Positions 1-8,459 of a stretch of 64,000 bases of DNA are shown here, piece after piece. Position numbers and translations under genes: made by a program. The notes beneath the pieces were generated by a model. It had not been told where the DNA came from, searched no databases, and was given only the letters and a program-made list of their open reading frames with translations. Numbering within the stretch: the first letter of the stretch is position 1; each line of letters begins with the position of its first letter. Source of the DNA: Nitrobacter sp963807355 (GTDB lineage Bacteria; Pseudomonadota; Alphaproteobacteria; Rhizobiales; Xanthobacteraceae); the NCBI GenBank assembly GCA_963807355.1, contig CAWEBX010000014.1, positions 46,696 through 110,695 of the forward strand, given 5' to 3'.

Positions 1-2
1 AT

Positions 3-206
3 CAGGCGCGCTATATCGTGACCGTTCACGAGCAGGACCTCTTGAGCGTTTTCACCAAGCTCAAGGCGGTGGAGGTGCCTTGCGTTCAGATCGGGCTGAC
101 CAGTGGTCACGAGATCGCGATTGCCGGCGAGCGCGCCGTCCACATCAAGACCTTGCAGCACGGCTTTGAAAGCTGGCTACCGGACTATATGGCGACGAAA
201 AGCTGA
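3..206 (+). CDS. purL: Phosphoribosylformylglycinamidine synthase subunit PurL, 3' end (partial)
   Basis: The window opens inside this gene. The frame starting at base 3 gives the last 67 residues, with the start outside the window. The run RYIVTV near the beginning and FESWLPDYM near the stop match the C-terminus of the small-type PurL. This cytoplasmic enzyme converts FGAR to FGAM with ATP and ammonia in de novo purine synthesis, working with PurQ and PurS. A bolA gene and a grxD gene follow on the same strand, as in Bradyrhizobium relatives, which supports the call. No frame break is visible in this part. Confidence 0.8.
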   Translation, partial: QARYIVTVHEQDLLSVFTKLKAVEVPCVQIGLTSGHEIAIAGERAVHIKTLQHGFESWLPDYMATKS

Positions 207-452
207 CGTCCGGCTTAGAGGACACGCCTGTGCCGGAAATTTAGTGCAGCGCGGCCCTCGTCACCCAACTCAGCGTGAATGTGCCGACGGCTGCTGAAGC
301 GGGTGTACGGCAGATTCTGTACTGAGGACGCAATGCAGCGTACGATCGCAACGATGGTGGGTCTAACCATAGCTTCCGGTTGGCGCACAAGCTGTCATCC
401 CGATGACTTCACCATCGTTGTCGAACATCTCAAGCCAGGGGCATCGCGCCGC

Positions 453-833
453 TCAGTACCCATAGTTCGGGCAAACCCAGCTGCCGTAGGCGTTGTAGCC
501 GCAGCCGCTGCGGTAGTAAGCTCCCGTCGCAGCTGCGCCAACCACCGCCGCGCCCACTGCTGCGGCACCGACACCGTAGCCGCGATAGCCGTATCCACGA
601 TAGCCGTACCCACGATAGCCGTAGTGTCCGCCGCGCGCGGCAACCGCGCCGCCCCGGTATCCCCGACCTGCAACCGCGCCGCCTCGATGCACGGCACCGC
701 CGCGGTGCATGCCGCCGCCGTGAAAACCTCCGGCGTGCATACCGCCGCCACGACGGGCGAATGCGTCATTGGGGAAGGTCGTGACCAGCAGCATGGCTAC
801 GGCTGCCGAAGCGATGAGAAATTGACGCAACAT
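453..833 (-). CDS. Secreted glycine-rich protein
   Basis: A 126-residue protein with an N-terminal signal peptide (MLRQFLIASAAVAMLLV, cut probably after DAFA). The mature part is almost entirely Gly, Arg, His, Tyr and Ala. It has tandem GGAV/RGG blocks around residues 30-70 and four YGYRG-type repeats around residues 72-90. Two Cys near the C-terminus (CGYNAYGSWVC) could form a disulfide. The family occurs widely in Rhizobiales without known function; low-complexity export proteins of this kind usually sit in the envelope. It is convergent with purL. A FixK-like box lies about 100 bp upstream of the start (934-947). Opposite-strand frames here are shadows. Confidence 0.75.
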   Translation of the reverse strand: MLRQFLIASAAVAMLLVTTFPNDAFARRGGGMHAGGFHGGGMHRGGAVHRGGAVAGRGYRGGAVAARGGHYGYRGYGYRGYGYRGYGVGAAAVGAAVVGAAATGAYYRSGCGYNAYGSWVCPNYGY

Positions 834-933
834 TTGCGTACTCCTTCTTCGAGAGAGGAAAGCCGCGGACGCCTGCGCATCGCGCCGAACCGCGGGTTCT
901 CTCCGAAGCCTCGCGCGCGGGAGCTTCGCGCCC

Positions 934-947
934 TTGACCTACATCAA
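934..947 (-). promoter_or_regulatory. FixK/FNR-type box upstream of the glycine-rich gene
   Basis: Read on the minus strand the site is TTGATGTAGGTCAA, which fits the FNR/FixK consensus TTGAT-N4-ATCAA with one change (GTCAA). It is centred about 107 bp upstream of the ATG at 833, within normal promoter distance. FixK-class regulators control low-oxygen and nitrogen-oxide genes in this family. Regulation of the gene is an inference from the motif alone. Confidence 0.4.
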
Positions 948-1206
948 ACCTCGCGGTCCCATCTGCGTGAACGAACTGTTCCACCTCCTCCGACGCCGCA
1001 CGCTTCCGGCTCCTGACTTGATCCAATCGCCGGCGGACGGCCCGATGCTGCCTGGGTTCGGCGTCATCATGACCGGATGATCGGGACCGGGTATCTTCCG
1101 GTCGCTTTCTTGCGGTTGGCAAATGTAGGACTGATCGTTGTGACGGGGATCGGGCGACCGCGTTAAGTTGAGCAGACGTCACGGCGATTCCGGTGCATGA
1201 TCCGGG

Positions 1207-1282
1207 CTAGTGTCCCGATTCCGAAGTTCGCATGTCTCCGCGGCAACCTTTGATGCGAATTTCGGAATCAAAGGGACACTAG
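1207..1282. repeat. Imperfect palindrome (dispersed intergenic repeat type)
   Basis: The arms 1207-1233 and 1253-1282 are inverted copies, differing by a three-base gap and one substitution. They begin and end with CTAGTGTCCC / GGGACACTAG and are separated by about 19 bases. It would fold into a hairpin of about 27 bp. I recall similar CTAGTGTCCC...TTCCGAA palindromes repeated between genes of Bradyrhizobium genomes; that is memory, not a search. Its position 100 bp upstream of bolA suggests no coding role. Confidence 0.6.
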
Positions 1283-1392
1283 TAACTCTATGATTCTAGT
1301 GTGTTTTTGTTCAGAAATTCGCTTGACTGACTCTCAGGAAAATAAAGCGAACGTTTGAACCACCCCACTAGCCGGATTTAGGAGGCACTTTG

Positions 1393-1626
1393 ATGCCGAT
1401 GGAAGCGCGGGAAATCGAATCGATGATCAAGGAGGCGATTCCGGACGCCCAGGTGACGATCCAGGACCTTGCCGGTGACGGCAACCATTACTCGGCAACC
1501 GTCATTTCGGAGTCGTTCCGCGGCAAGTCTCGCGTGCAGCAGCATCAGATCGTCTATCAATCGCTAAAGGGCCAGATGGGTGGCGTGCTGCACGCATTGG
1601 CTTTGCAGACCGGCGTGCCGGAGTAG
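1393..1626 (+). CDS. bolA: BolA family transcriptional/Fe-S regulator
   Basis: A 77-residue BolA-fold protein (MPMEAREIESMIKEAIPDA... to the stop at 1626). The conserved helix-turn block contains HHQ-like residues (RVQQHQIVY) followed by VYQSLKGQMGG, which matches the family signature around the conserved His used with monothiol glutaredoxins to hold a [2Fe-2S] cluster. A TTG three bases upstream could start the frame, but the aggagg site at 1380-1385 is spaced correctly for the ATG at 1393. The monothiol glutaredoxin gene grxD lies 2.6 kb downstream on the same strand; the two proteins usually act as a pair in iron signalling. Short BolA proteins are 75-110 residues, so the length is normal. 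Confidence 0.85.
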   Translation: MPMEAREIESMIKEAIPDAQVTIQDLAGDGNHYSATVISESFRGKSRVQQHQIVYQSLKGQMGGVLHALALQTGVPE

Positions 1627-1633
1627 TCCCGCC

Positions 1634-2602
1634 TCAGCTAATCAGCGCGTGAACCGAAAACATTCGCTCCGGGTCGGTCCACGCCGCTATCGGCGTCCAA
1701 CCAGCGCCCTTCGCCAAAGCGTTGAAACGGTCGAGTGCTGTACTTGTAGCTGCTTTCGGTGTGGATGCTTTCGCCGGTGCGAAACGAGAAGCTGCGGCCC
1801 TGCAAGCGGACCGTCTGCGGCTTTTTGCTAATGAGATACATCTCGATCCGGTGGCGATCGCGATTGTAGATCGCGCGATGGGCGAAGGCGGACAGGTCGA
1901 AGTTGCCGCCGAGTTCGCGGTTGACACGAGCCAGGATGTTCAGGTTGAAGCGCGCGGTGACGCCGGCGGCATCGTTATAGGCATTGTATAGCATCCGTTC
2001 GTTCTTCTCGAGATCGACGCCGATCAGCATGTACGCGCCTTCACCCAGGATATCGCGGGCCCCACGCAGAAAGCGGCAGGCTTCGTGAGGCTCGAAGTTG
2101 CCAAGGGTTGAGCCCGGGAAGAATCCGACTTTCGGCATCGGTCGCGACTTGATCGGGTAGAATGAATGGCGCGGTAAAATCGGCCGTCACCGGATAGATT
2201 TTCAGATGTGGGAAGTCCTTTCGCAAGCCGCGCGCCTGCGCGTTGAGAAAATCACCCGATATGTCCACCGGCACATAGGCGGCGAATTCACACGCGCTCA
2301 GCAGCAGCCGGGCCTTGGTGGGGCGCCGGCCCCGAACTCCACCAGCGCCGCATGTGTGCGGAATGATCGAAGCAATTTCAGCGGACCGGTCGCGCAGGAT
2401 GCCGAGTTCGGTGCGGGTCGGATAGTATTCGGGCAAGCCGGGTGATCTGTTCGAACAGTTCGGAGCCGTTGACGTCGTAGAAATACTTCGGCGGGAGCTG
2501 TTTCGGATGCCGGGTCAGTCCTGCGATGGCATCGCTCGCGAAACCCGGCGTGCTTTCGTCGGATCCAGGTACCCCGGCCAAAGCGGCAGCATGCAGATTC
2601 AT
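1634..2602 (-). pseudogene. egtD: L-histidine N(alpha)-methyltransferase EgtD, broken by about five frame shifts
   Basis: Successive minus-strand frames spell one EgtD protein: KYFYDVNGSELFEQIT near the start, PEYYPTRTELGILRDRS, the SAM-binding LVEFGAGA, FFPGSTLGNFEP, and the end GWTPIAAWTDPERMFSVHA before the stop at 1634. EgtD trimethylates histidine to hercynine, the first step of ergothioneine synthesis. Frame changes fall near 2440, 2365, 2340, 2145 and 1735; four look like single extra bases and one like a missing base. No in-frame nonsense codon is obvious between breaks. The gene follows egtB by 45 bp, so the two form an operon. Either the pathway is being lost or this stretch is badly read. 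Confidence 0.85.
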
Positions 2603-2647
2603 GACAGTCTCCCTGGCGCAGCGCGACGCATTTGAGTTGGCGAGCGA

Positions 2648-3987
2648 TCAGACGCCGTAGTCCGCGAGGCGCAGACCGGTGAATTGCCAACGGTGGTGCG
2701 GATAGAAGAAGTTCCGGTAGCTGACACGGCTGTGCCGCTCCGGGGTCGCCAGCGATGAGCCGCGGAGCACGAACTGGTTGACCATGAACTTGCCGTTGTA
2801 TTCTCCGAGCGCGTCTTCGACTCGCGCGATATCCCGGGTAGGGCGAGTATGCGCTTCGCGTCCACTGCCAGACCATGCCGAACGCATCGTCGAGCTGTCC
2901 GGCTCGGGCCGCGACTTCCCATTCCATCTCGGTCGGCAAATGCTTGCCGCTCCAGCGCGCGAATGCATCGGCCTCGTAATAGCTGACGTGGCAGACCGGT
3001 GCATTGGCATCGACCGGCCGCAAGCCGCCAAGCGTCATGACCTGCCAACCATCGGCCGGTCTTCCGCCAGTGGCCCGGCGCTTCCCACGCCTCGTTGGTG
3101 GCGGCGGCGAAACCGTCCATCAACCACAAACGTGGCGGTGCGATAGCCGCCGTCGTCCATGAAAGCGAGCCAGTCGGCATTGGTGACGAGATCGCGCGCG
3201 AGCTTCACCGGGCCGACCAGAGCGCGGTGCGCGGGCTTCTCGTTGTCGAAATGAAAGCTGTCGCCCTGATGTCCGATCGTGTGGATGCCCTCGGTTCAGT
3301 CGTGATCCATCCGCCGATGCCGGCGTGCGGAGCCGGGAATGTCCACGACGCGTCATAGGCCGGCGCCATCGGATTTTGCGCAAATGCGTGCAGAATATCC
3401 GTCAGCATCAGTTCCTGATGCTGCTGTTCGTGATTGAGGCCGGCTTCGACCAGCGGCACCAGTCCGGCCAGCATTTTGTCGTCCGCATCGTGGAAAAATT
3501 TGACGACCGCGGCATCGACATGCCGGCGATAGGCGGTGATCTCTTCCGCGCCGGGACGGGTCAGATGGCCGCGCTGGGCGCGGGCATGCCGCGGACCGAC
3601 GCTGACGTAATAGGAATTGAACAGGAAGGCGTAATCAGGATGGAACGGAACGTAGCCGGGACTGTGCTCACCGAGCAGGAATTGTTCCCAAAACCAGGTG
3701 GTATGGGCGCGGTGCCATTTCGCCGGACTGGCGTCCGGCATTGACTGCACCATCTGGTCTTCCGGCGTCAGCGGCTCCGCGCGCCGCTCCGTTTCGCCCC
3801 GGACGGCGAGAAATGCATCTGTCAGGCGGCCGGCCAGTGTCCGTGAACTGGAAAATAGCGACGGGTTCGGAGCGGCCATTGCGGCCGCGGCAGACGCTGG
3901 GTTCGTCACGGAAATCTCCGGTTTGGGAAGAGAACGTTGCTCTGGACATGGGTTCCGTGGAACGATCCAGTCCCGCAGGTCCCTCAT
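2648..3987 (-). pseudogene. egtB: Ergothioneine sulfoxide synthase EgtB, broken by about four frame shifts
   Basis: Pieces in three frames spell EgtB: the DinB-like N-terminal part with KWHRAHTTWFWEQF and the iron-ligand region LNHEQQHQELMLTD; then the sulfatase-modifying-factor-like C-terminal part with VCHVSYYEADAFARW, HLPTEMEWEVAARAG and the terminal RWQFTGLRLA. EgtB is the non-haem iron enzyme that joins gamma-glutamylcysteine (or cysteine) to hercynine with oxygen. Frame changes fall near 3290, 3130, 3025 and 2845. The metal-binding His residues are all retained. The first ATG is at 3987, but a GTG at 3909 is also plausible because the conserved part begins later. Upstream of egtD in the same operon. 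Confidence 0.85.
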
Positions 3988-4214
3988 AGATGGGTGCCGG
4001 GCAACGGAGATCCAAGGCTCCGACCGGCGCCTAAAAGCGCGGTCTGACGGTCTGTTTCAGGGGCATCATTCACATCCCAGAACGCCCTGCGCGATAGGCA
4101 TGGCATGCTCCCGGCAATTTACTTTGTTACACAACAGTTTCGGGCTATATATAGCAGCGAACTGCGACGGGCCGTTCGCGGCCCCCTGTAACTTGCGGCA
4201 AAAGGATGTGACGG

Positions 4215-4554
4215 ATGAGCATTAAGGAATTCATTGAGAACGAACTGAAGTCGAACGACGTTGTGCTGTTCATGAAGGGCACGCCGCAATTCCCGCAGTG
4301 CGGTTTTTCGGGGCAGGTGGTTCAGATTCTCGACCACATCGGCGTTGGCTACAAGGGCCTGAACGTGCTCGAAAATCGCCGAACTGCGCGACGGCATCAA
4401 GACCTACTCGAACTGGCCGACGATCCCGCAGTTGTACGTCAAGGGCGAATTCGTCGGTGGCTGCGATATTGTCCGTGAGATGTTCCAGGCCGGCGAGTTG
4501 CAGAAACTATTCGGCGACAAGGGCATCACGCTCAACACACCGGCGTCGGCCTGA
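4215..4554 (+). CDS. grxD: Monothiol glutaredoxin GrxD (one frame shift)
   Basis: The first frame gives MSIKEFIENELKSNDVVLF through the CGFS active site (PQCGFSGQ) to VLEN at 4376. The second frame continues with AELRDGIKTYSNWPTIPQL, YVKGEFVGGCDI and the end at 4552-4554. Removing the C at 4377 restores a 112-residue Grx4-type protein of normal length. GrxD holds a glutathione-ligated [2Fe-2S] cluster and delivers it to Fe-S enzymes and BolA partners. The GGCD glutathione/cluster region is intact. The break is one extra base in an otherwise perfect gene, so a sequence error is more likely than loss. Confidence 0.9.
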
Positions 4555-4584
4555 CGGCGGCCGAACGCGTCATCGGTCCGGCGC

Positions 4585-4770
4585 GACTCGAACGTTATCG
4601 TCGCGGACATCACGACGCTGGACGTTGATGCGATCGTCAACGCAGCTAACGAATCTCGGTCGCGGCGGCATTGACGGCGCGACTTGTACGGTCGCATGCC
4701 GAACGGATGGCTCGCGACTGCTCGCAAGCCGTACCAGAATCAGCCGACTGATAGCGAACCGGACAACTAA
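4585..4770 (+). pseudogene. Macrodomain (ADP-ribose hydrolase type) remnant
   Basis: The frame at 4585 reads SNVIVADITTLDVDAIVNAA, the hallmark start of a macrodomain (GDIT.L.VDAIVNAAN). After NAANES the frame changes at about 4655 and LGRGGIDGA continues, matching the conserved LLGGGGVDGAIH loop that binds ADP-ribose. After this the similarity fades and the terminator at 4790 follows. A whole macrodomain gene needs about 170 codons; only 50-60 are recognisable. No start codon precedes it in frame. It is probably a truncated YmdB-like O-acetyl-ADP-ribose deacetylase gene that once followed grxD. Confidence 0.65.
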
Positions 4771-4789
4771 TTGCTTCGATCTCGCAATT

Positions 4790-4820
4790 AAAAAAGCCCC
4801 GGAGCGATCCGGGGCTTTTT
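4790..4820. terminator. Bidirectional rho-independent terminator
   Basis: The stem gccccgga / tccggggc (4796-4803 and 4808-4815) encloses a GCGA loop. Six A lie to the left and five T to the right, so it can stop transcripts from both strands. It sits between the convergent grxD side and the rpsD stop at 4842. Confidence 0.85.
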
Positions 4821-4841
4821 CTTGAACTGACACGATCCGGA

Positions 4842-5458
4842 TCAGCGCGAATAGAATTCGACGATCAGATGCGGTTCCATCTGCACCGCGAAAGGCACGT
4901 CCGCAAGCTGCGGAATGCGGATGAATTTCGCGCTTTGCTTGTTGTGATCGGCGTCGATGAAATCGGGTACGTCACGTTCGGCGAGCTGGTTGGCTTCCAG
5001 CACCAGCGCGAGCTGCTTCGACGCGTCCTTGACCTCGATGGTATCGCCGACCTTGAGCTTGTAGCTCGGAATGTTGACTCCGCGGCCGTTCACCTTGACG
5101 TGGCCGTGGTTGATGAACTGGCGCGCGGCGAACATGGTCGGCACGAACTTCGCACGATAGACCACGGTGTCGAGACGGCGCTCGAGCAGGCCGATCAGGT
5201 TCTCGCCGAAGTCGCCCTTCATGCGGGTCGCCTCGACATAGATGGCGTAGAACTGGCGCTCGGAAATGTTGGCGTAGTAGCCCTTGAGCTTCTGCTTGGC
5301 GCGAAGCTGGGTTCCGAAATCGGAGAGCTTGCCCTTGCGGCGCTGGCCGTGCTGGCCGGGACCGTATTCACGTTTGTTGACGGGGCTCTTCGGGCGGCCC
5401 CAGATGTTCTGGCCCATACGGCGATCGATCTTGTACTTCGCTTCATGCGCTTTGTCAT
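4842..5458 (-). CDS. rpsD: 30S ribosomal protein S4 (apparent frame break at codons 4-6)
   Basis: The body of the protein is a complete S4: KYKIDRRMGQNIWGRPKSPV near the start, REYGPGQHGQRR, the S4 RNA-binding domain (RQFINHGHVKVNGRGVNIPS) and the end HLIVEFYSR, about 205 residues. S4 nucleates 30S assembly on 16S rRNA and represses its own operon. The expected start MTKR is encoded by the ATG at 5458-5456, with agagga five bases upstream. It is one base out of phase with the rest, so a base appears to be missing just after codon 4. The only in-phase alternative is a TTG at 5474 lying upstream of that ribosome binding site. A true loss of S4 is not viable. Confidence 0.95.
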
Positions 5459-5807
5459 CGCGTCCTCTTGTCAAAATTAAAGTCTGTGGATCGAGGAAAC
5501 GCGCCCTCCTGTGCGGATGATCTGGACATGAGGAAAACCGGAAGACCGCTTTTCAGGATCATGACAAATCCGCCGCCGACAGGTCCGGCCCATAAGCTTG
5601 ACGGGCAGGACCACGGGTCGCGAAACGCAACGCGGGCCAAAACCGGCCCGCGCGCAGGCGTTTTCTAGGGATAAACCGCTTTCCTGTCAAACCATGGCGG
5701 AGCCATTTTCGACCGGAGAACGTCAAACGCGAACGCCGCGAGGAGCTGGTCGCCGATATATCACTTTGCACTGATGGATAGCGGCCTGATCTTGTCAACC
5801 ATTAATC
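5459..5807. other. rpsD leader and murI-rpsD spacer
   Basis: No gene was recognised in these 350 bases. The part next to 5458 is the leader of rpsD, where a promoter and possible S4 autoregulatory structure would lie. I could not pick a confident promoter by eye. Confidence 0.4.
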
Positions 5808-6658
5808 TCAACGGTTTGTCGCCGGTTCTGGCATTGGCTGATGAGATGCGGGTCGGGCTGGGACGCGGCCGCCGAAGAACGGCGCCAGCGCGTCCGTCAG
5901 CGCGTCGAGGCGGCCCGAGGTGAAGATCATTTCGGGCGGGAATTCGCGGCCGCCGGTGGCGCTCGGCGCGAGTGATTTCAGCAGGTCGACGACGCGGCGG
6001 GCGATCGCGGGTGCCGGATCGATCCATGATACCGGCCATGGTGCGAGCCTGGCAGCCGATCGAGCAACAGCGGGTAGTGCGTGCAGGCCAGCACGACGAC
6101 ATCGGTGCGCAGGTCTCCGCCATTGCCCGCCGGAACGAAACATGGGGCGACTTCGCTCAGGATGTCGGCGTCGCTGACGGTCTTGCCGCTCAAGGCGTCC
6201 TCCGCCAACGAAGCCAGGCGTGCCGCGCCAACAAGCGTTACGGTGCAGGCTTGCGCGTGATTCCGGATCAGCGCCTGAGTGTATTCGCGCTGCACGGTCG
6301 CCCGGGTGCCGAGCACCGAGACGCGCTTGGTTTTCGACGCGGCGCACGCCGGTTTGATCGCCGGAACCGTGCCCACGAACGGCACCGAATAGGCGGCGCG
6401 CAAGGGCCCCAGAACCGAGACGGACATCGTGTTGCAGGCGATCACCACGATGTCTGGGGCGTGGGTGCCGATCAACTCTCCGACCAGCGGCACCACGCGG
6501 GCGATGATTTCGTCTTCGCTGAGGCGGCCATAGGGGAAGAAGGCGTCGTCGGCGACATAGACATATCGTGCAGCGGGGAGGGCGCCGACGATCTCCCGCA
6601 GCACGGTGAGGCCGCCGAGGCCGGAATCGAGGACAAGAATGGTTGGAGTGTGTGACAC
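5808..6658 (-). CDS. murI: Glutamate racemase MurI (one frame shift)
   Basis: Starts MSHTPTILVLDSGLGGLTVL (DSGLGGLTV is the N-terminal catalytic motif with the active-site Asp). It continues with VIACNTMS, carrying the first catalytic Cys, and VVLACTHYPLLLDRL, carrying the second. Near 6045 the frame changes and goes on as LAPWPVSWIDPAPAIARRV to the end near 5808. MurI makes D-glutamate for peptidoglycan. Adding one base at about 6045 (gctgccaggctc) restores a normal protein of about 280 residues. The gene is essential in most bacteria, so the break is probably a sequence error. It is transcribed toward rpsD. Confidence 0.9.
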
Positions 6659-7005
6659 GGCGAGAATATTAGGGACGGTCGGTTACCGTGGAGTTTTTAC
6701 GGATTGTGTCGATTTGTCCATCTCGGGACAATGATACCTTAATGCAAAACGATCCCCAACGCTCGCAACATCACGGTGGGTGCAACGGCTTTGTGCCGTG
6801 GAGAGCGATGCGTGGGAAATCCTGGACCAGCCGTCGGGCATGATCCGGAAAACGTCTCTAATATCATATTTTTCAGTATGATGCGGTTTAATACTAACAA
6901 AGAAATCAGCCAGATTTCAGCGCTACTCGAACGAAACGCTTCGTTCGGAGAAAGACTCGTAATACCAAGAACGTATTGCTCCTGCTTCATTTCGGCCGAA
7001 AGGCT
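6659..7005. other. AT-richer intergenic stretch with a hairpin
   Basis: No supported gene. The stretch 6850-6915 is clearly richer in A and T than its surroundings. A perfect 8-bp inverted repeat CGAACGAA/TTCGTTCG with an ACGC loop lies at 6928-6947. It has no T-run, so it is not a standard terminator. It could still end or protect the transcript arriving from the PAS gene. Confidence 0.4.
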
Positions 7006-7563
7006 CTAGCGCAATCCTTCGTAGACCATGAAGCCGCGTGCGATCTCGAGCTTTTTCAGTGCGCGTGGGACGAAGCGCTGCGGCTGATGGTTCAGATAGC
7101 GCCACGAAGTGACCGTGAAGTCCATCACCGGCTGCCGGCTGGGCTGCATCGGCGCCAGCAACCCGGTCAGGCTGGTTGGCGTCTGGGTACGATTGTTGAA
7201 GGGTAGCAGCAGCAGTTCGAAGTGTGCGAGCGATCCGTTCCGCTCGGTGGCAGTCAAACCAGCGACCGCGACCAATAGTTCGTCCGACACGATGCCGAGC
7301 ATGTCGGTAATTTGGGCGCGGCTTGCGGCCGCGAACAGTGTTGAAAAATTCTCCCCCTTAAGGTCGCGGTCGAGCAGGGCGCAGATCCGGGTTCCGGCAA
7401 CGCGGAACGGATAACCGCGCTCCGGCTCGTAGGAGAGCACGAAGATGTCCCCGAGCAGCTGGCGAACTGCACTCGGTTCAATGACGCGGCGGTCCGGAGC
7501 ACGCTCGCCGTCACGTTTCTCATCCCAGTAGGCGAAGAATGTGCGGTTCGATGGGTGTTTCAT
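7006..7563 (-). CDS. PAS domain protein (PAS_5 family)
   Basis: A 185-residue protein from the ATG at 7563 (MKHPSNRTFFAYWDEKRDG) to GFMVYEGLR. It matches the single-domain PAS_5 family of Rhizobiales: RVIEPSAVRQLLGDIFVL, then YPFRVAGTRICALLDRDLKG and a C-terminal beta-sheet (FELLLLPFNN) followed by a basic tail. These proteins have a lone PAS fold and no output domain, and are thought to act as small sensory or partner proteins. A TTG at 7590 would lengthen the frame by nine residues, but the conserved part begins at the ATG. No operon partner is visible. Confidence 0.8.
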   Translation of the reverse strand: MKHPSNRTFFAYWDEKRDGERAPDRRVIEPSAVRQLLGDIFVLSYEPERGYPFRVAGTRICALLDRDLKGENFSTLFAAASRAQITDMLGIVSDELLVAVAGLTATERNGSLAHFELLLLPFNNRTQTPTSLTGLLAPMQPSRQPVMDFTVTSWRYLNHQPQRFVPRALKKLEIARGFMVYEGLR

Positions 7564-7993
7564 GATGCAACCGTCCTGACCGAGGTCCAACCGGACAAAT
7601 CTGTCCTATTTCAAGGCACCTCAGCCGTTTGCTGTTGTGCAGGAGCGGTGTTGCAGCGTCCATGCCGGAGGCAGCTTTTGCATCAGCGACCCCAGGCAAT
7701 TGTGCCGTTAACGTTAAAGTAAGGATATTTGTAAATAAATCATGGGTTTCCCAGTGCCCAGTTTCCCACTCGGTCCGAGTGCCTCCGTATGGGTCCACGT
7801 TGGGAACGAGCTAATGAAATGAGTGCGCGCGGCCCCTGAAACTGGGCAGGGTTTTTATTTGGTACGGGGCAAGCCGCGGTCCCTTGCCCTTCCGCTGGGT
7901 CGCGCTATTCGCCATTTACGCCTGCGCTTGGCTTCGTTGTCTAAAGTGTTTTGGCAAGGGACGATCCGCCTCTATCCACCTTGGAGGCGAGTT
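7564..7993. other. Intergenic region upstream of the YD-repeat cassette
   Basis: No gene supported. Between 7741 and 7790 two copies of tttccca and a 7-bp inverted repeat (cactcgg/ccgagtg) occur close together. The ribosome binding site ggagg for the next gene is at 7983-7987. Confidence 0.35.
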
Positions 7994-8179
7994 GTGAATT
8001 TTGAAAACAGGCCAGATGCCGTGGCCATTACCAGCACAAACGGCGAGGCGCTTGTCCTCGGCACCATGGCCGTCGCCGCCGCTAGGGCGGAAGCCGACGC
8101 AACGGGCAAGACGGTGACGGTGCGCGATCCTATTACCGACAAGGTTCTGGCGACCGTGAGACCAGCGAGCGACCAATGA
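7994..8179 (+). CDS. Short hypothetical protein
   Basis: A 61-residue protein starting at GTG 7994 with ggagg at 7983-7987. The sequence NFENRPDAVAITSTNGEALV suggests a small alpha/beta fold, followed by an Ala-rich helix (AVAAARAEADATGK) and TVTVRDPITDKVLATVRP. I know of similar short proteins in Bradyrhizobium genomes but not of a function. Its stop overlaps the next start (ATGA at 8176-8179), so translation is coupled to the secreted YD-repeat protein. Confidence 0.55.
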   Translation: MNFENRPDAVAITSTNGEALVLGTMAVAAARAEADATGKTVTVRDPITDKVLATVRPASDQ

Positions 8180-8439
8180 TCAAGATCGGATCCATCCTGC
8201 CCGCAATACTAACGACGCTCGTGTTGACCGGCGCGGCCTCGGCTCAACAGCGGACGCTGTATGATTCTTCCGGCAGGGCCGTGGTCCGCTCCGTGACCGG
8301 CTCAAACGGCGCGGTGACGAACTATGACGCCAAGGGCCGGGTCATGAGCCGCGAGACCACAAGCCGTAATCGAACGACAACGATCTACGATGCGGGCGGT
8401 CACACCATTGGACGCGTCATTATGCGCGGCAAGCGATGA
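8176..8439 (+). CDS. Small secreted YD-repeat protein
   Basis: An 87-residue protein with a signal peptide (MIKIGSILPAILTTLVLTG, cut after ASA). The mature part has four short repeats of the Rhs/YD type: LYDSSGRAVVRS, NYDAKGRVMSRE, IYDAGGHTIGR and relatives, each about 20 residues. The tail is basic. YD repeats in large proteins bind carbohydrate or build shells; a four-repeat secreted version is small and of unknown role. It overlaps the preceding gene by ATGA and lies 21 bp before a protease gene, so the three form one unit. A fragment of a second such gene follows the protease (9034-9108). Confidence 0.65.
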   Translation: MIKIGSILPAILTTLVLTGAASAQQRTLYDSSGRAVVRSVTGSNGAVTNYDAKGRVMSRETTSRNRTTTIYDAGGHTIGRVIMRGKR

Positions 8440-8459
8440 CGATTGAGCGAGGATGAAGA

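Larger units (their letters stand above)
834..1392. other. Intergenic region between the Gly-rich gene and bolA
   Basis: No convincing gene was seen in this 560-base stretch. It holds the FixK-like box at 934-947, the long palindrome at 1207-1282 and the bolA ribosome binding site (aggagg, 1380-1385). Open frames over 60 codons here lack conserved features. Confidence 0.5.

Noticed and set aside
279..1016. A 245-codon plus frame over the Gly-rich gene
   Set aside because: It is a shadow of the minus-strand secreted protein, which has a signal peptide and a repeat pattern.
6739..6990. An 83-codon minus frame in the AT-rich stretch
   Set aside because: No ribosome binding site and no conserved pattern.
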